From positions 1 through 64,000 of the forward strand of contig NC_012983.1 in the NCBI RefSeq assembly GCF_000023785.1: DNA of 64,000 bases. Reading direction: 5' to 3'. A program made the translations under genes and the position numbers. Of this stretch, positions 25,787 to 33,979 are shown piece by piece. The notes beneath the pieces were generated by a model that had not been told where the DNA came from, searched no databases, and saw nothing but the letters and a program-made list of their open reading frames with translations. This DNA is from Hirschia baltica ATCC 49814 (GTDB taxonomy: Bacteria; Pseudomonadota; Alphaproteobacteria; Caulobacterales; Hyphomonadaceae). Every line of letters starts with the position of its first letter. Positions within the stretch are counted from its first letter, which is position 1.

Positions 25787-27067
25787 ATGGGCATTTTCCC
25801 AAGAAAAACGCACAACCGAGAACCTGAACTTGCCCAACAAGAGGGGCAAGATGCACCTGAACATGGGCTGCCAGGGCAGGTGATCCGGATCACAATCATT
25901 ATGCTTGTGCTTACGTGTATGTTGCTTTCTGGCTATGGAAACATTGTGACATGGACGGCCGGGGTAGAGGGGGTTGATTACTGGATCGCTTTTGGAACCG
26001 GCATCATCTCTGAAATTATTGGGGCCGTGTTGCTTGTTGTGATTATTTGGTGTTTCGCGCGTCCAAGTATTCCGCGGCTTTTAATGGCGCTTTTATTCTT
26101 TCCTGTTTGGTCAATGGCGACATTTCAAAACGCGAGTGCAAGCTGGTCTTATTATGTTGACGCGTCTAACGCAGAAGAGCAGGCGAGTGCGCAACGCCGA
26201 GCCCTAGAACAAAAGAGCGCGCTGAAAACCCAATCTGCTTTGGCCGCTGAGCGCATTGAGGAGATTAAAGAAGAACTTTCCTTTATTGGCATGACGCGCA
26301 CGCCGGATGAAATTAAAGCCCAGCGCGACCGTTTGCCGGAAAATTATGTGACGAAGAGGGCACAATTGTCTTCAGAGCTGAATAAAGCAGAACGTCGTAT
26401 TTTTCTGGACAATGAATTGATCGAACAAAGAGATATTCTGGCCAAAGCGACGGGAGCAGGGGCCAATATAGAAGTATCAACCTCTATTGTTGGCTCTAAA
26501 GGGGCAACGCCATTGCCTATTTCTGCGGATGGAGAGCTAAAAGGCGCACAGTTTGATAGTGTCTGGGGTTTCCTCCAATTTGTGCAATCAAACCGTTTAG
26601 GTAGTCTCGTGTTGGTCATGGAGATTATGAAATCTTTCGGCTTATTGCTTGTAAATGTTGTGTTTGTGCGAGAAGCGCAGAGCAGGGCCATGCAAAATGC
26701 CCAACCTCAAGCCAATATATATGCGCCAGCTCCTGCACCTGTTGCGGCCAATGATGGACGCTACGCCAATGCAGGTCAGGCAAACGCGCCAATTGCACCT
26801 GTGGCTCAAGGTTTGGGACCAAAGCGGGCAAAAGTGGTGCAAATGTCTGCGCCGCAAAAACAAAATGCATCCGTAAACCGTGCACCGGCATCATCAAAAC
26901 AGGCTCCTAAGCCTACGCCTGAGCCATCTGCATTTAGTTTTGAATTTGCCGGTGAAGATGGCGTGCAATTGCCATCTCAAAGCTATGAAGAGCCAGAAAT
27001 TGACACAGCCGAAGAGGGCGATTCAGACGAGCCTCACGCAATCGGTATTGCAAGCAAATTTGTATAA
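25787..27067 (+). CDS. Unrecognised membrane protein with coiled coil and Pro/Ala/Gln-rich tail
   Basis: A 426-residue protein I do not recognise. Three hydrophobic segments lie at ~32-55 (ITIIMLVLTCMLLSGYGNIV), ~70-90 (GIISEIIGAVLLVVIIWCF) and ~94-112. Then a charged helical region (~125-215, EEQASAQRRALEQKSALK and following) suggests a coiled coil, a fourth hydrophobic segment follows at ~270-290 (LGSLVLVMEIMKSFGLLLVN), and the tail is Pro/Ala/Gln-rich and low in complexity, ending acidic. It is divergent from parA across the presumed centromere, so it may share regulation with partition. A role in plasmid transfer or in membrane anchoring of the replicon is speculation. Confidence 0.72.
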   Translation: MGIFPRKTHNREPELAQQEGQDAPEHGLPGQVIRITIIMLVLTCMLLSGYGNIVTWTAGVEGVDYWIAFGTGIISEIIGAVLLVVIIWCFARPSIPRLLMALLFFPVWSMATFQNASASWSYYVDASNAEEQASAQRRALEQKSALKTQSALAAERIEEIKEELSFIGMTRTPDEIKAQRDRLPENYVTKRAQLSSELNKAERRIFLDNELIEQRDILAKATGAGANIEVSTSIVGSKGATPLPISADGELKGAQFDSVWGFLQFVQSNRLGSLVLVMEIMKSFGLLLVNVVFVREAQSRAMQNAQPQANIYAPAPAPVAANDGRYANAGQANAPIAPVAQGLGPKRAKVVQMSAPQKQNASVNRAPASSKQAPKPTPEPSAFSFEFAGEDGVQLPSQSYEEPEIDTAEEGDSDEPHAIGIASKFV

Positions 27068-27192
27068 TGCTGCTTTGTAACAACACAGCATTTTCACTTT
27101 GATTCTGGCTTCTTTTTAAAAGTTGCGCTTAATAAAACTGTGTCATGCGGTTTTTATGGCATTTGAGCAGTATAGCTACAAAGGCCATCGCG

Positions 27193-27795
27193 ATGATCAA
27201 TTATCTTTTCGGCACAAAAGGGCGCATTGACCGGACCGGTTGGTGGGTGAGGATGTTTTTCATCTTACCGCTTTTATTCGTGACACTTTTTACTGTTATT
27301 TTGGTGTTAGCCCGTATTGCCACTGACCCTGGAAACGACCGACTTACAACTCTTAGCCCATTGTTGATGATAATGTGTGTATTGTTTTTTGTGCGGGCCT
27401 ATATCGCCACTTCAGTGCGCCGCCACCATGATATGGGAAGATCAGGATGGAATATGCTCTGGGTTTTGGTGCCGGGGATTGGGGCTATTATTGATATTCT
27501 TGTCAGTGGTTTTATGCCGGGGCAGGCTGGGCCCAATAAATATGGGCCATCACCTAAACAGGCATTTTCGCCTGAGAAATCAGTCCCATCATATGAAAAA
27601 ACTCAAACCAAGACGCTAAAACCGGATGGCAATTGGACAATGCCAACAACATCTGTAAAAACGCCAGCTCACATGCAGGCTCCAGCAAAAGTTAAGCGCC
27701 AAGTGCATGACCGTTATGATCGCTCTAATAAGGTGCAAACACCTTTGGTGACACGCCATGTCGGTTTTTTTGGGCGATTGCTAGGAAAGAAATAG
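27193..27795 (+). CDS. DUF805 family membrane protein
   Basis: About 200 residues. The N-terminus has the DUF805 opening GTKGRIDRTGWWVRMFFI, then two hydrophobic segments, the family motif SVRRHHDMGRSGWNML, a third segment (VLVPGIGAIIDILVSGFMPG) and the closing PGQAGPNKYGPSP. The remaining ~75 residues are a basic, Lys/Thr-rich cytoplasmic tail not usual in the family. The start at 27193 is chosen because AAAGG lies 8 nt upstream and the family begins there; an in-frame ATG at 27145 exists. The function of DUF805 is unknown. Confidence 0.85.
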   Translation: MINYLFGTKGRIDRTGWWVRMFFILPLLFVTLFTVILVLARIATDPGNDRLTTLSPLLMIMCVLFFVRAYIATSVRRHHDMGRSGWNMLWVLVPGIGAIIDILVSGFMPGQAGPNKYGPSPKQAFSPEKSVPSYEKTQTKTLKPDGNWTMPTTSVKTPAHMQAPAKVKRQVHDRYDRSNKVQTPLVTRHVGFFGRLLGKK

Positions 27796-27844
27796 ATAAA
27801 GTTCTGGCCAGCTTTGTCGGGCAAAAAGATCAGTTGAGATATTT

Positions 27845-29431
27845 ATGAGCATTGTTGGAGGCGAATTAAAGAACGCCAAAAAGCGTTTGAAAGTGCAGCA
27901 TTTAATGACGCTTGCAGAGTCGGCACGTCCCAATTTATCTCACTCTGATAAGGCGAAAGCAGGGGAGGCAAATTTTACGCTGGGCCAATGTTTTCTTGAG
28001 CAAGGTAAAGTAGCTCAAGCATTGGCATATTTTCAAACCGCGATTGATAAATGTCCTGAAAGTGCAAAATATCTAAGCCAGTTATCCAAAGCACATCTCA
28101 TGCTGCGCAATGATGAGGAGGCGCTTACATTTGCGCTTCAAGCGTTGGAGTTTCTTCAGGGTGAAACGGATGCAAATACGCACAACACTTTAGGCTATGT
28201 GCTAACGCGTTTCGGGCATCACAAGTTTGCGCTTGGATTGTTTGAAAAGGCGGTGAAACTAAATCCAAACTCGATAGAGTTTCGAGACAATCTCGCCAGA
28301 AGCCACACATATTTTGGAGACAAACGCAGCACCGCTTTGCAATATGAAGCGCTGCTGAAACTAGATCCGCTCTATGGAAAAGCGCATTTGGGATTGGCTG
28401 AAATCACAAAATGCACAGCAGAAAATAACCATATTGATCGGTTGGAAAACGCGCTTGAAAAGGCGAGCCGTAAAATTGAAATCATGCGGATTCAATATGC
28501 TTTATCCAAAGAAAACGAGGACTTAGGACAGTCTGAAGAAAGCTTCAAACACTTACATGCGGCCAATACGCAATTTATGTCGAATGTGAAATTTGATGTG
28601 AAACATGATGAGGAATTGATAGGGGCTTTTCTAGATGTCTATAAAAAAACATCGACGAAAAACATCTCAAAAATAGACGATAAGGTGTTGTTTATAGGCG
28701 GTATTCCGCGCACGGGGACAACACTTGTTGACCGAATTTTATCGGCGCATTCAAGTGTTGAATCGGCCGGAGAACTCCAATCCATGCCATTGGCGGTGAA
28801 GCAGGCATCGGGCACAAACTCTAAAATTGTGTTGGATATTGAGACCATAACTAAGGCTGGAAAAGCGGATATAAACGCAGTTGGGCGCGCTTATATGACA
28901 AATGCACGCCTGCATGTTGGCGCAAAGGATAGCGCTGTTTTTACCGATAAATTACCGCTCAATTTTATGTATGCTGGCTTCATTTTAAAGGCATTGCCAA
29001 ATGCCAAAATGGTGTGTTTGCGGCGTCACCCTATGGATACAATATGGAGCAATTACAAACACTTATTTGGAGGCGGCGCGCGATATCACACTTATTCCTA
29101 CGATCTAATAAGCACAGCGCGCTTTTATCTGGCCTATCTAAAAATGACGGATTTTTGGGCCCAGGAATTTCCCGAACAATTTATGATTTTAAGCTATGAA
29201 GACCTCATAGCGGACCAAAGATCAGAGACTGCAAATTTGCTCTTACATTGTGGATTAGATTGGGAAGAGGGGTGTTTAGATTTTCATTCTTCCAGCAAAG
29301 CTGTCGCCACCCCAAGTGCAAATCAAGTGCGCGAGCCGCTCTATACTGGGTCCATTGGAAAATGGAAACGTTATGCAAAAGAGCTAGAAGGTGTAAGGCT
29401 GTTTTTGATCGAAAATGGGGTGAAGGTTTAA
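27845..29431 (+). CDS. TPR-domain sulfotransferase
   Basis: A 528-residue two-part protein. Residues ~30-270 hold tetratricopeptide-like repeats (for example FTLGQCFLEQGKVAQALAYF and NTLGYVLTRFGHHKFALGLF). Residues ~283-520 are a sulfotransferase (Sulfotransfer_3-like): GGIPRTGTTLVDRIL is the 5'-phosphosulfate loop of PAPS binding and VCLRRHPMDTIWSNY is the 3'-phosphate site. It would move sulfate from PAPS to a protein or glycan hydroxyl. With the surrounding polysaccharide genes, a surface glycan acceptor is a reasonable guess. It lies 49 bp after the DUF805 gene on the same strand. Confidence 0.9.
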   Translation: MSIVGGELKNAKKRLKVQHLMTLAESARPNLSHSDKAKAGEANFTLGQCFLEQGKVAQALAYFQTAIDKCPESAKYLSQLSKAHLMLRNDEEALTFALQALEFLQGETDANTHNTLGYVLTRFGHHKFALGLFEKAVKLNPNSIEFRDNLARSHTYFGDKRSTALQYEALLKLDPLYGKAHLGLAEITKCTAENNHIDRLENALEKASRKIEIMRIQYALSKENEDLGQSEESFKHLHAANTQFMSNVKFDVKHDEELIGAFLDVYKKTSTKNISKIDDKVLFIGGIPRTGTTLVDRILSAHSSVESAGELQSMPLAVKQASGTNSKIVLDIETITKAGKADINAVGRAYMTNARLHVGAKDSAVFTDKLPLNFMYAGFILKALPNAKMVCLRRHPMDTIWSNYKHLFGGGARYHTYSYDLISTARFYLAYLKMTDFWAQEFPEQFMILSYEDLIADQRSETANLLLHCGLDWEEGCLDFHSSSKAVATPSANQVREPLYTGSIGKWKRYAKELEGVRLFLIENGVKV

Positions 29432-29566
29432 AGTCAATCAGCCTACATTTATGCGGATAAACATAACAGCTTTCTCGCTAACAAACTCTCGCCATCATCT
29501 GCGATTGTAATTAAAACCTAAGTTATGTCTTTTCGACTAATATCGTTTTTTGGTTGGGGTAATGGT

Positions 29567-30457
29567 ATGAAATTTATATTTACATTCGCGGTTTTGAGTG
29601 TGGTGACGGCTATATTAGTCTCTCCAGTTTATGCTGCATCTCCAGCTCAATGTGAGAAATTGGCGGGTATGCCAGCTGATCCGGAAAGTGATTTTTCTGG
29701 TATTTTATTTAATAAAATCAATGCTCCAACAGCTATTTCTGTTTGTCGTGAAGCGCTGAAAACAAACCCGGATCAAGCAAATATCCAGTTTTGGCTAGGC
29801 CGAAGCCTCGCTAAAGCAGGACAGGATGAAGAAGCTATTGTGTGGCTAATGAAAGCATCAAATGCAGGCTATGTTGCTGCCCATCTGAATCTTGGTTTTT
29901 CATATGCAAATGGTTTAGGTGTCCCAAAAAATATGGAAACAGCTTTTGCATTGTATGAAAAATCTTCAATTATTCCCAGTGCTAAGGTCACGCTGGGGCA
30001 AATGCATCAATATGGAATTGGCACACAAAAAAACTTGGCAATAGCTGTCAAATGGTATGAAAAAGCGGCTGCTCAGTCTTACGGACATGCCAGCTATATC
30101 CTTTCTGGTTTGTATGAGCACGGCATCCATTATCCTCAGAACAATTTGAAACAACTCGTTTATTTGAAGCGTGCAGCAGAGCAGGGGTATGCTATTGCGC
30201 AAACCAAAATCGGAACAGTTTACTTTGAAGGTAAGAGATTGCCTCTAGATAAAAAGTTCGGTTGTGACTGGTTTGAAAAAGCGGCCGCACAGCAAGATGC
30301 CCGAGGCGAATTTAATTATGGTAATTGTTTTGTTTTGGGGGAAGGGCGAGACATGGATATCCAAAAAGGCATTGAATATCTTTCCCGTTCAGCAAACCAA
30401 GGCAATGAACAGGCCGTCGAATATCTGGGTATGATTATGGCTATGGGGCCATTGTAA
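29567..30457 (+). CDS. Exported Sel1-repeat protein
   Basis: A protein of about 296 residues with a signal peptide (FIFTFAVLSVVTAILVSPVYA, cleaved after AYA-type site before ASPAQ). It is followed by a short N-terminal part with a Cys pair and then about six Sel1-like repeats of 36 residues (AHLNLGFSYANGLGVPKN, TLGQMHQYGIGTQKN, IGTVYFEGKRLPLDKK and others). Such solenoids bind proteins and are common in envelope signalling or secretion. The start at 29567 places the signal peptide at the N-terminus; 29525 would add 14 residues. The partner is unknown. Confidence 0.87.
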   Translation: MKFIFTFAVLSVVTAILVSPVYAASPAQCEKLAGMPADPESDFSGILFNKINAPTAISVCREALKTNPDQANIQFWLGRSLAKAGQDEEAIVWLMKASNAGYVAAHLNLGFSYANGLGVPKNMETAFALYEKSSIIPSAKVTLGQMHQYGIGTQKNLAIAVKWYEKAAAQSYGHASYILSGLYEHGIHYPQNNLKQLVYLKRAAEQGYAIAQTKIGTVYFEGKRLPLDKKFGCDWFEKAAAQQDARGEFNYGNCFVLGEGRDMDIQKGIEYLSRSANQGNEQAVEYLGMIMAMGPL

Positions 30458-30514
30458 ACAAACGCAAATTTATAAAGTCTTGCTGACAATTTGCTGCACC
30501 AATGACGAAACATT

Positions 30515-31930
30515 CTACATAATTTGCAGAGTTTCTAGGCGTTTTGTGCTGGCTTTGTGTAGGCTTTCTGTCAGCTCGCTGGGGATTTTATGTTGTGTGC
30601 TTGCTAAAATAGTGTCGATCGCATTTGGCAGGCGTTTGCTGAGATCATCAATGAGGTCTGATATTGCAGATTTTGGTAAACCGGCCAAATCAGCCGTTTC
30701 CTGAAAATGCCGGCGCGTGATTTCATCCATGCGATAATGGTTTGAACGACCTACAGACAGAGCCAGTTTAAATTGGTTTTGTGAAATCTGGCCTTTGTCG
30801 ACAATGTGCTGCGCGGTTAGCACATCATAGATTGGCGCAAGTATAAATCCGGGGGCGGGGTGGTTTGATTGAGCGGGGATAGATTTAGGGATATGTCGCA
30901 AAGAAAAATTCTTTGCATGACCATCTGTTGCCCCCAAAAGATAGAAAACAAGTTGTGCCCGCATAAGCGTTAAACGATCTTCAAGCGGATTATTGCTCTC
31001 TTTTAAATGCGCAAACATATCCAGCAAATTGGGGCCGGCATCGCGTTGGTATTTTCGCGAAGAGGGAAGGTTGAGCGCCTGACAGAAATCTTCTTGCGGT
31101 AGACGTAGCAAGCGATTGTCTTTTGTTAGAAGGCGATCAAAGCGTTCCACAATCAATACTTTTTGATCTTCAAATATAGCGATGTCAGCGTGCGTTGTTT
31201 TTAATCCTAAATGCGCACAAAGTTTGAGACAAAACCATTCATTTTCAACGCTATCGTGCATATCGACGCCGTTTGAAAGCATGCCGATTGCGGGCTTGAA
31301 AATATGTGTTGTTGCGCTTGTGCCAATTGGTTTTCGCCAAATGCCTGAACCATTCGCGGATTGGTAATATTGCAGTGCCGTTTTATCTTGGGCACCTGCT
31401 ATAGAGATACGAAAATCATTTTTGTATTCGTCTGTTAGTCCAAGAGGGGTCTGGCGTAACTGGCGCAACATTTTGGCAAGATCTTCTTCGCTTAATGCCT
31501 CTCCACCAGCGATTAAACCTGCATGTCCTGGCTCTATGTCTGTTGGTAATAATTGCAAAGCGCCGACACAATCCATGCCGATGGCGGCAAGGAGGGAGAA
31601 GGGATCTGTGCCATCAGCTTTAAATCGCGTGGCTAGACTTTCTCGCACTTGCTGTACATCAGGCAACAGGTTTTCAAACACATTACGCACACGCTCATCA
31701 GCGTATTTTTGCGTCTGTAATGGCATGCTGGTTGAGATGGGTGTGGCACCATGCCAATTTAACCAATTTGCATCATAGACAAAACTCAGACCGCCATCAG
31801 TTGCGCGTGTCAGTTGACCAACACATCTAGCATTTAGCCAAACTTTTAAGGTTTGCGAACGCGATATTTTCAATTTGCCAGATGCGCTCGCTGTTAAATG
31901 TAATTTACGGCGAGAATGGTTTTCAGCCAT
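30515..31930 (-). CDS. hipA: HipA-type serine/threonine kinase toxin
   Basis: A 471-residue HipA homologue. Visible parts are the N-terminal subdomain (KVWLNARCVGQLTR), the phosphorylatable Ser in FRISIAGAQDKTAL (equivalent to Ser150 of E. coli HipA), the nucleotide-binding VLIVERFDR, the catalytic loop GATDGHAKNFS and the metal-binding PIYDVL. In E. coli HipA phosphorylates glutamyl-tRNA synthetase and causes growth arrest and persistence; the target here is not known. It follows hipB with TAATG overlap, so it is translationally coupled. All key residues look intact. Confidence 0.94.
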   Translation of the reverse strand: MAENHSRRKLHLTASASGKLKISRSQTLKVWLNARCVGQLTRATDGGLSFVYDANWLNWHGATPISTSMPLQTQKYADERVRNVFENLLPDVQQVRESLATRFKADGTDPFSLLAAIGMDCVGALQLLPTDIEPGHAGLIAGGEALSEEDLAKMLRQLRQTPLGLTDEYKNDFRISIAGAQDKTALQYYQSANGSGIWRKPIGTSATTHIFKPAIGMLSNGVDMHDSVENEWFCLKLCAHLGLKTTHADIAIFEDQKVLIVERFDRLLTKDNRLLRLPQEDFCQALNLPSSRKYQRDAGPNLLDMFAHLKESNNPLEDRLTLMRAQLVFYLLGATDGHAKNFSLRHIPKSIPAQSNHPAPGFILAPIYDVLTAQHIVDKGQISQNQFKLALSVGRSNHYRMDEITRRHFQETADLAGLPKSAISDLIDDLSKRLPNAIDTILASTQHKIPSELTESLHKASTKRLETLQIM

Positions 31931-32190
31931 TAATAAATGTCCTCAAAATTGGCTGTGTCGTCTGGTGTTGAGTTTGGTTTGGGCATGATATGTAAATCCA
32001 TATCTAGCGCCATAAGCACATCAAATAATGTGGAGAGGCGAGTGGCCGGTTCGCCGCTTTCTAGTTTAGAAATCGTGGCTTGGCGCACATTCACGCGTGC
32101 TGCTAATTCAGTTTGAGTTAAACCTTTTTCAAGCCTGATTTTGCGAATGGCATCGCCGACATTGCGCGGGCTACGGATAATATCTGTCAT
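31930..32190 (-). CDS. hipB: HipB-type XRE antitoxin/repressor
   Basis: An 86-residue helix-turn-helix protein: IRKIRLEKGLTQTELAARVN then VRQATISKLESGE is a full XRE-type fold. It should bind HipA and repress the hipBA promoter through the three palindromes just upstream. The C-terminal tail after the fold (MPKNSTPDDTANFEDIY-like) is acidic and flexible, as in HipB proteins that are degraded by Lon. The order antitoxin then toxin is the classical one. Confidence 0.93.
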   Translation of the reverse strand: MTDIIRSPRNVGDAIRKIRLEKGLTQTELAARVNVRQATISKLESGEPATRLSTLFDVLMALDMDLHIMPKPNSTPDDTANFEDIY

Positions 32191-32222
32191 GTCTGTCTGC
32201 TTTATCTGACTAAGAAAGCAAT

Positions 32223-32292
32223 ATACGCTATTGCGTATGAAGACAATATATACGGTTTCGCGTATAAGTCAATTAAATACGCATATGCGTAT
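32223..32292. promoter_or_regulatory. Three HipB operators in the hipBA promoter
   Basis: ATACGC-N4-GCGTAT occurs at 32223-32238 and 32277-32292, and with one mismatch (ATACGG-N4-GCGTAT) at 32250-32265. The start-to-start distance is exactly 27 bp both times. The array lies 33 bp upstream of the hipB start and would allow cooperative binding by HipB/HipA complexes. Assignment is by symmetry, spacing and position. Confidence 0.82.
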
Positions 32293-32342
32293 AAATTGCA
32301 TGGATGATTGCAGCATGATTATCCGAAAAAGCGGGATAATGT

Positions 32343-32957
32343 TTAAGGTCTGACATTCCACTCTAAAATAGCCAGATCATCATGAGCGCTAGCTTCTATT
32401 ATTCCAAAAGCGCCGGTTTTTAATTTTAGCGCGTGTTCACCCGTATTGCCAATTGCTTGAAGCGCAAAACGCGCCACACCATTGGAAGTGACAACAAGAA
32501 CGGGGCCGGTTTTACCTGTTTCAGCTGCTATTTTTGTAAACAGATCTTTCCACGCTTGAATCAATTGTGCCGGTGAGACTTGCCAGCCATCTGGCGCGAT
32601 CGCGTCACTTTCCCAAAGGTTTAATGCATTTTGGCCGATGCGGGCGATGACATCGTCTTCGGGTTGGTTTTCATCTGGGCCATAATCAATTTCGCGAAGG
32701 AAATCCACTAATGTGAGAGCAGGGGGATTTGATTGGGCGGCTAGAATTGTTTTGGCTGTTTGCTGGGTACGCAAAAGCGGGCTGCAATAAGCAGCATCAA
32801 ATTGTGTAACACGCTCTGCCAATAAAGATGCGAGCGCATCTGCTTGGGCTTGACCAGAATTAGAAAGCGGAAGATCAGTGCGTGCGCCAACGCGTGTGAC
32901 GACATCTCCCTTATTAAATGTGTTACCATGACGAATGATATAGATTTGGCGGCTCAT
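32343..32957 (-). CDS. Histidine phosphatase family protein
   Basis: A 204-residue phosphoglycerate-mutase-like phosphatase. The catalytic motif is IYIIRHGNTFN (RHG with the phospho-His). SPLLRTQQTAKTIL carries the second Arg, DYGPDENQPEDD holds the acid Glu/Asp region, and VVTSNGVARFALQ sits where the second catalytic His (usually SHG) would be. That last motif reads SNG, so the second His seems to be replaced by Asn, which could reduce activity. It starts 1 bp after the kdsB stop and so probably forms an operon with it. Confidence 0.85.
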   Translation of the reverse strand: MSRQIYIIRHGNTFNKGDVVTRVGARTDLPLSNSGQAQADALASLLAERVTQFDAAYCSPLLRTQQTAKTILAAQSNPPALTLVDFLREIDYGPDENQPEDDVIARIGQNALNLWESDAIAPDGWQVSPAQLIQAWKDLFTKIAAETGKTGPVLVVTSNGVARFALQAIGNTGEHALKLKTGAFGIIEASAHDDLAILEWNVRP

Positions 32958-32958
32958 A

Positions 32959-33783
32959 TTATTGGTCTTTATTCTGCGTATTCATCGGGTCGCCTTGTTC
33001 AGCGATTAGCTTTTCGGCAAAAGCTGCATCTTCTGGCGTGTCGACGCCCCACATAGCGGCATCTGTCGTGGTGACGGGGACAGTCATAATGCGCATGCCA
33101 TTTTCAAGAAAACGCAATTGTTCAAGGCCTTCAAGGCGCTCGTAATGGCCTTCGGAAAGTTGTGTAAAGCGCTGTAAAGCTTCACGTTTATAGCCGTAAA
33201 GTCCAATGTGACGCCACACAGGAGACATTGCGCTTTTGCTACGCATGTCTGCTTCTTTGCGATTGGCGGGCATTTCGGTTTTAGAAAACCACATCGCTTC
33301 ACCATCGGCGCGGCGCACACAGCTTGTGCCGGAAAAGGGTTGTGATTTCTTCTGAACGCGCATGATATCCAATGCGTCCCAGCTCATGTTTAAAACGGGA
33401 GTGACGACATCACAGCCAGATGTTTTTCCTGCTTCAATAATGGCTTGAACATGAGAAGGCGGCGTGAAAGGGGCATCACCTTGAAGATTGATGATGAAAT
33501 CTGCCCCGGGCGCAAAAATCTGGGCCGCTGCGAGTGCGCGATCTGACCCTGAAGCCAGATCAGGATCAGTCATGACGACAGGTGCGCCAATCTCTTTTGC
33601 GTGGGCTTCAATATCTGCATTATCTGTGGCGACGACATAAGAGACATTGGCATTTTGGGCGCAAACTTTTGCAGCTATATCCACCACGCGCGCCAGCATG
33701 GAATGGCCCGCAATGACATGCAGAGGTTTGCCCGGAAACCGTTTGGAAGCGTATCGAGACGGAATAACGATCAAGGTTTGCAT
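32959..33783 (-). CDS. kdsB: 3-deoxy-manno-octulosonate cytidylyltransferase (CMP-Kdo synthetase)-like
   Basis: Activates Kdo with CTP for LPS inner core or capsule assembly. About 274 residues, slightly longer than E. coli KdsB (248). It has IPSRYASKRFPGKPL (CTP binding), VVATDNADIEAHA, and the C-terminal GVDTPEDAAFA with the metal Asp. The usual QGDEP motif reads NLQGDAPFTPP here, so the Glu is Ala; this occurs in a side branch of the family and may change the sugar used. An ATG at 33783 is given as the start because it is followed at once by the family core; a GTG at 33801 is possible. It is upstream of the histidine phosphatase. Confidence 0.85.
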   Translation of the reverse strand: MQTLIVIPSRYASKRFPGKPLHVIAGHSMLARVVDIAAKVCAQNANVSYVVATDNADIEAHAKEIGAPVVMTDPDLASGSDRALAAAQIFAPGADFIINLQGDAPFTPPSHVQAIIEAGKTSGCDVVTPVLNMSWDALDIMRVQKKSQPFSGTSCVRRADGEAMWFSKTEMPANRKEADMRSKSAMSPVWRHIGLYGYKREALQRFTQLSEGHYERLEGLEQLRFLENGMRIMTVPVTTTDAAMWGVDTPEDAAFAEKLIAEQGDPMNTQNKDQ

Positions 33784-33979
33784 GGGTGAACTCGCTGGCA
33801 CAGATAAAGCAAAATCAGATTGAAAATGGGTAGGACGGTTCTGATCTTATGTGAATAGGGGAGCGCCGTCATTTTAGCTTTTTAAATCCGTGCAGGGGCA
33901 ATTCAATGGGACTAGCCTCTGGCTAGGATGAATTAAATGGGTATTATGGCTGACCCAGTATCTATCGAGTGAGGATTTT

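Noticed and set aside
26625-26897. Open frames opposite the tail of the membrane protein
   Set aside because: They arise from the low-complexity Pro/Ala/Gln-rich coding segment on the other strand.
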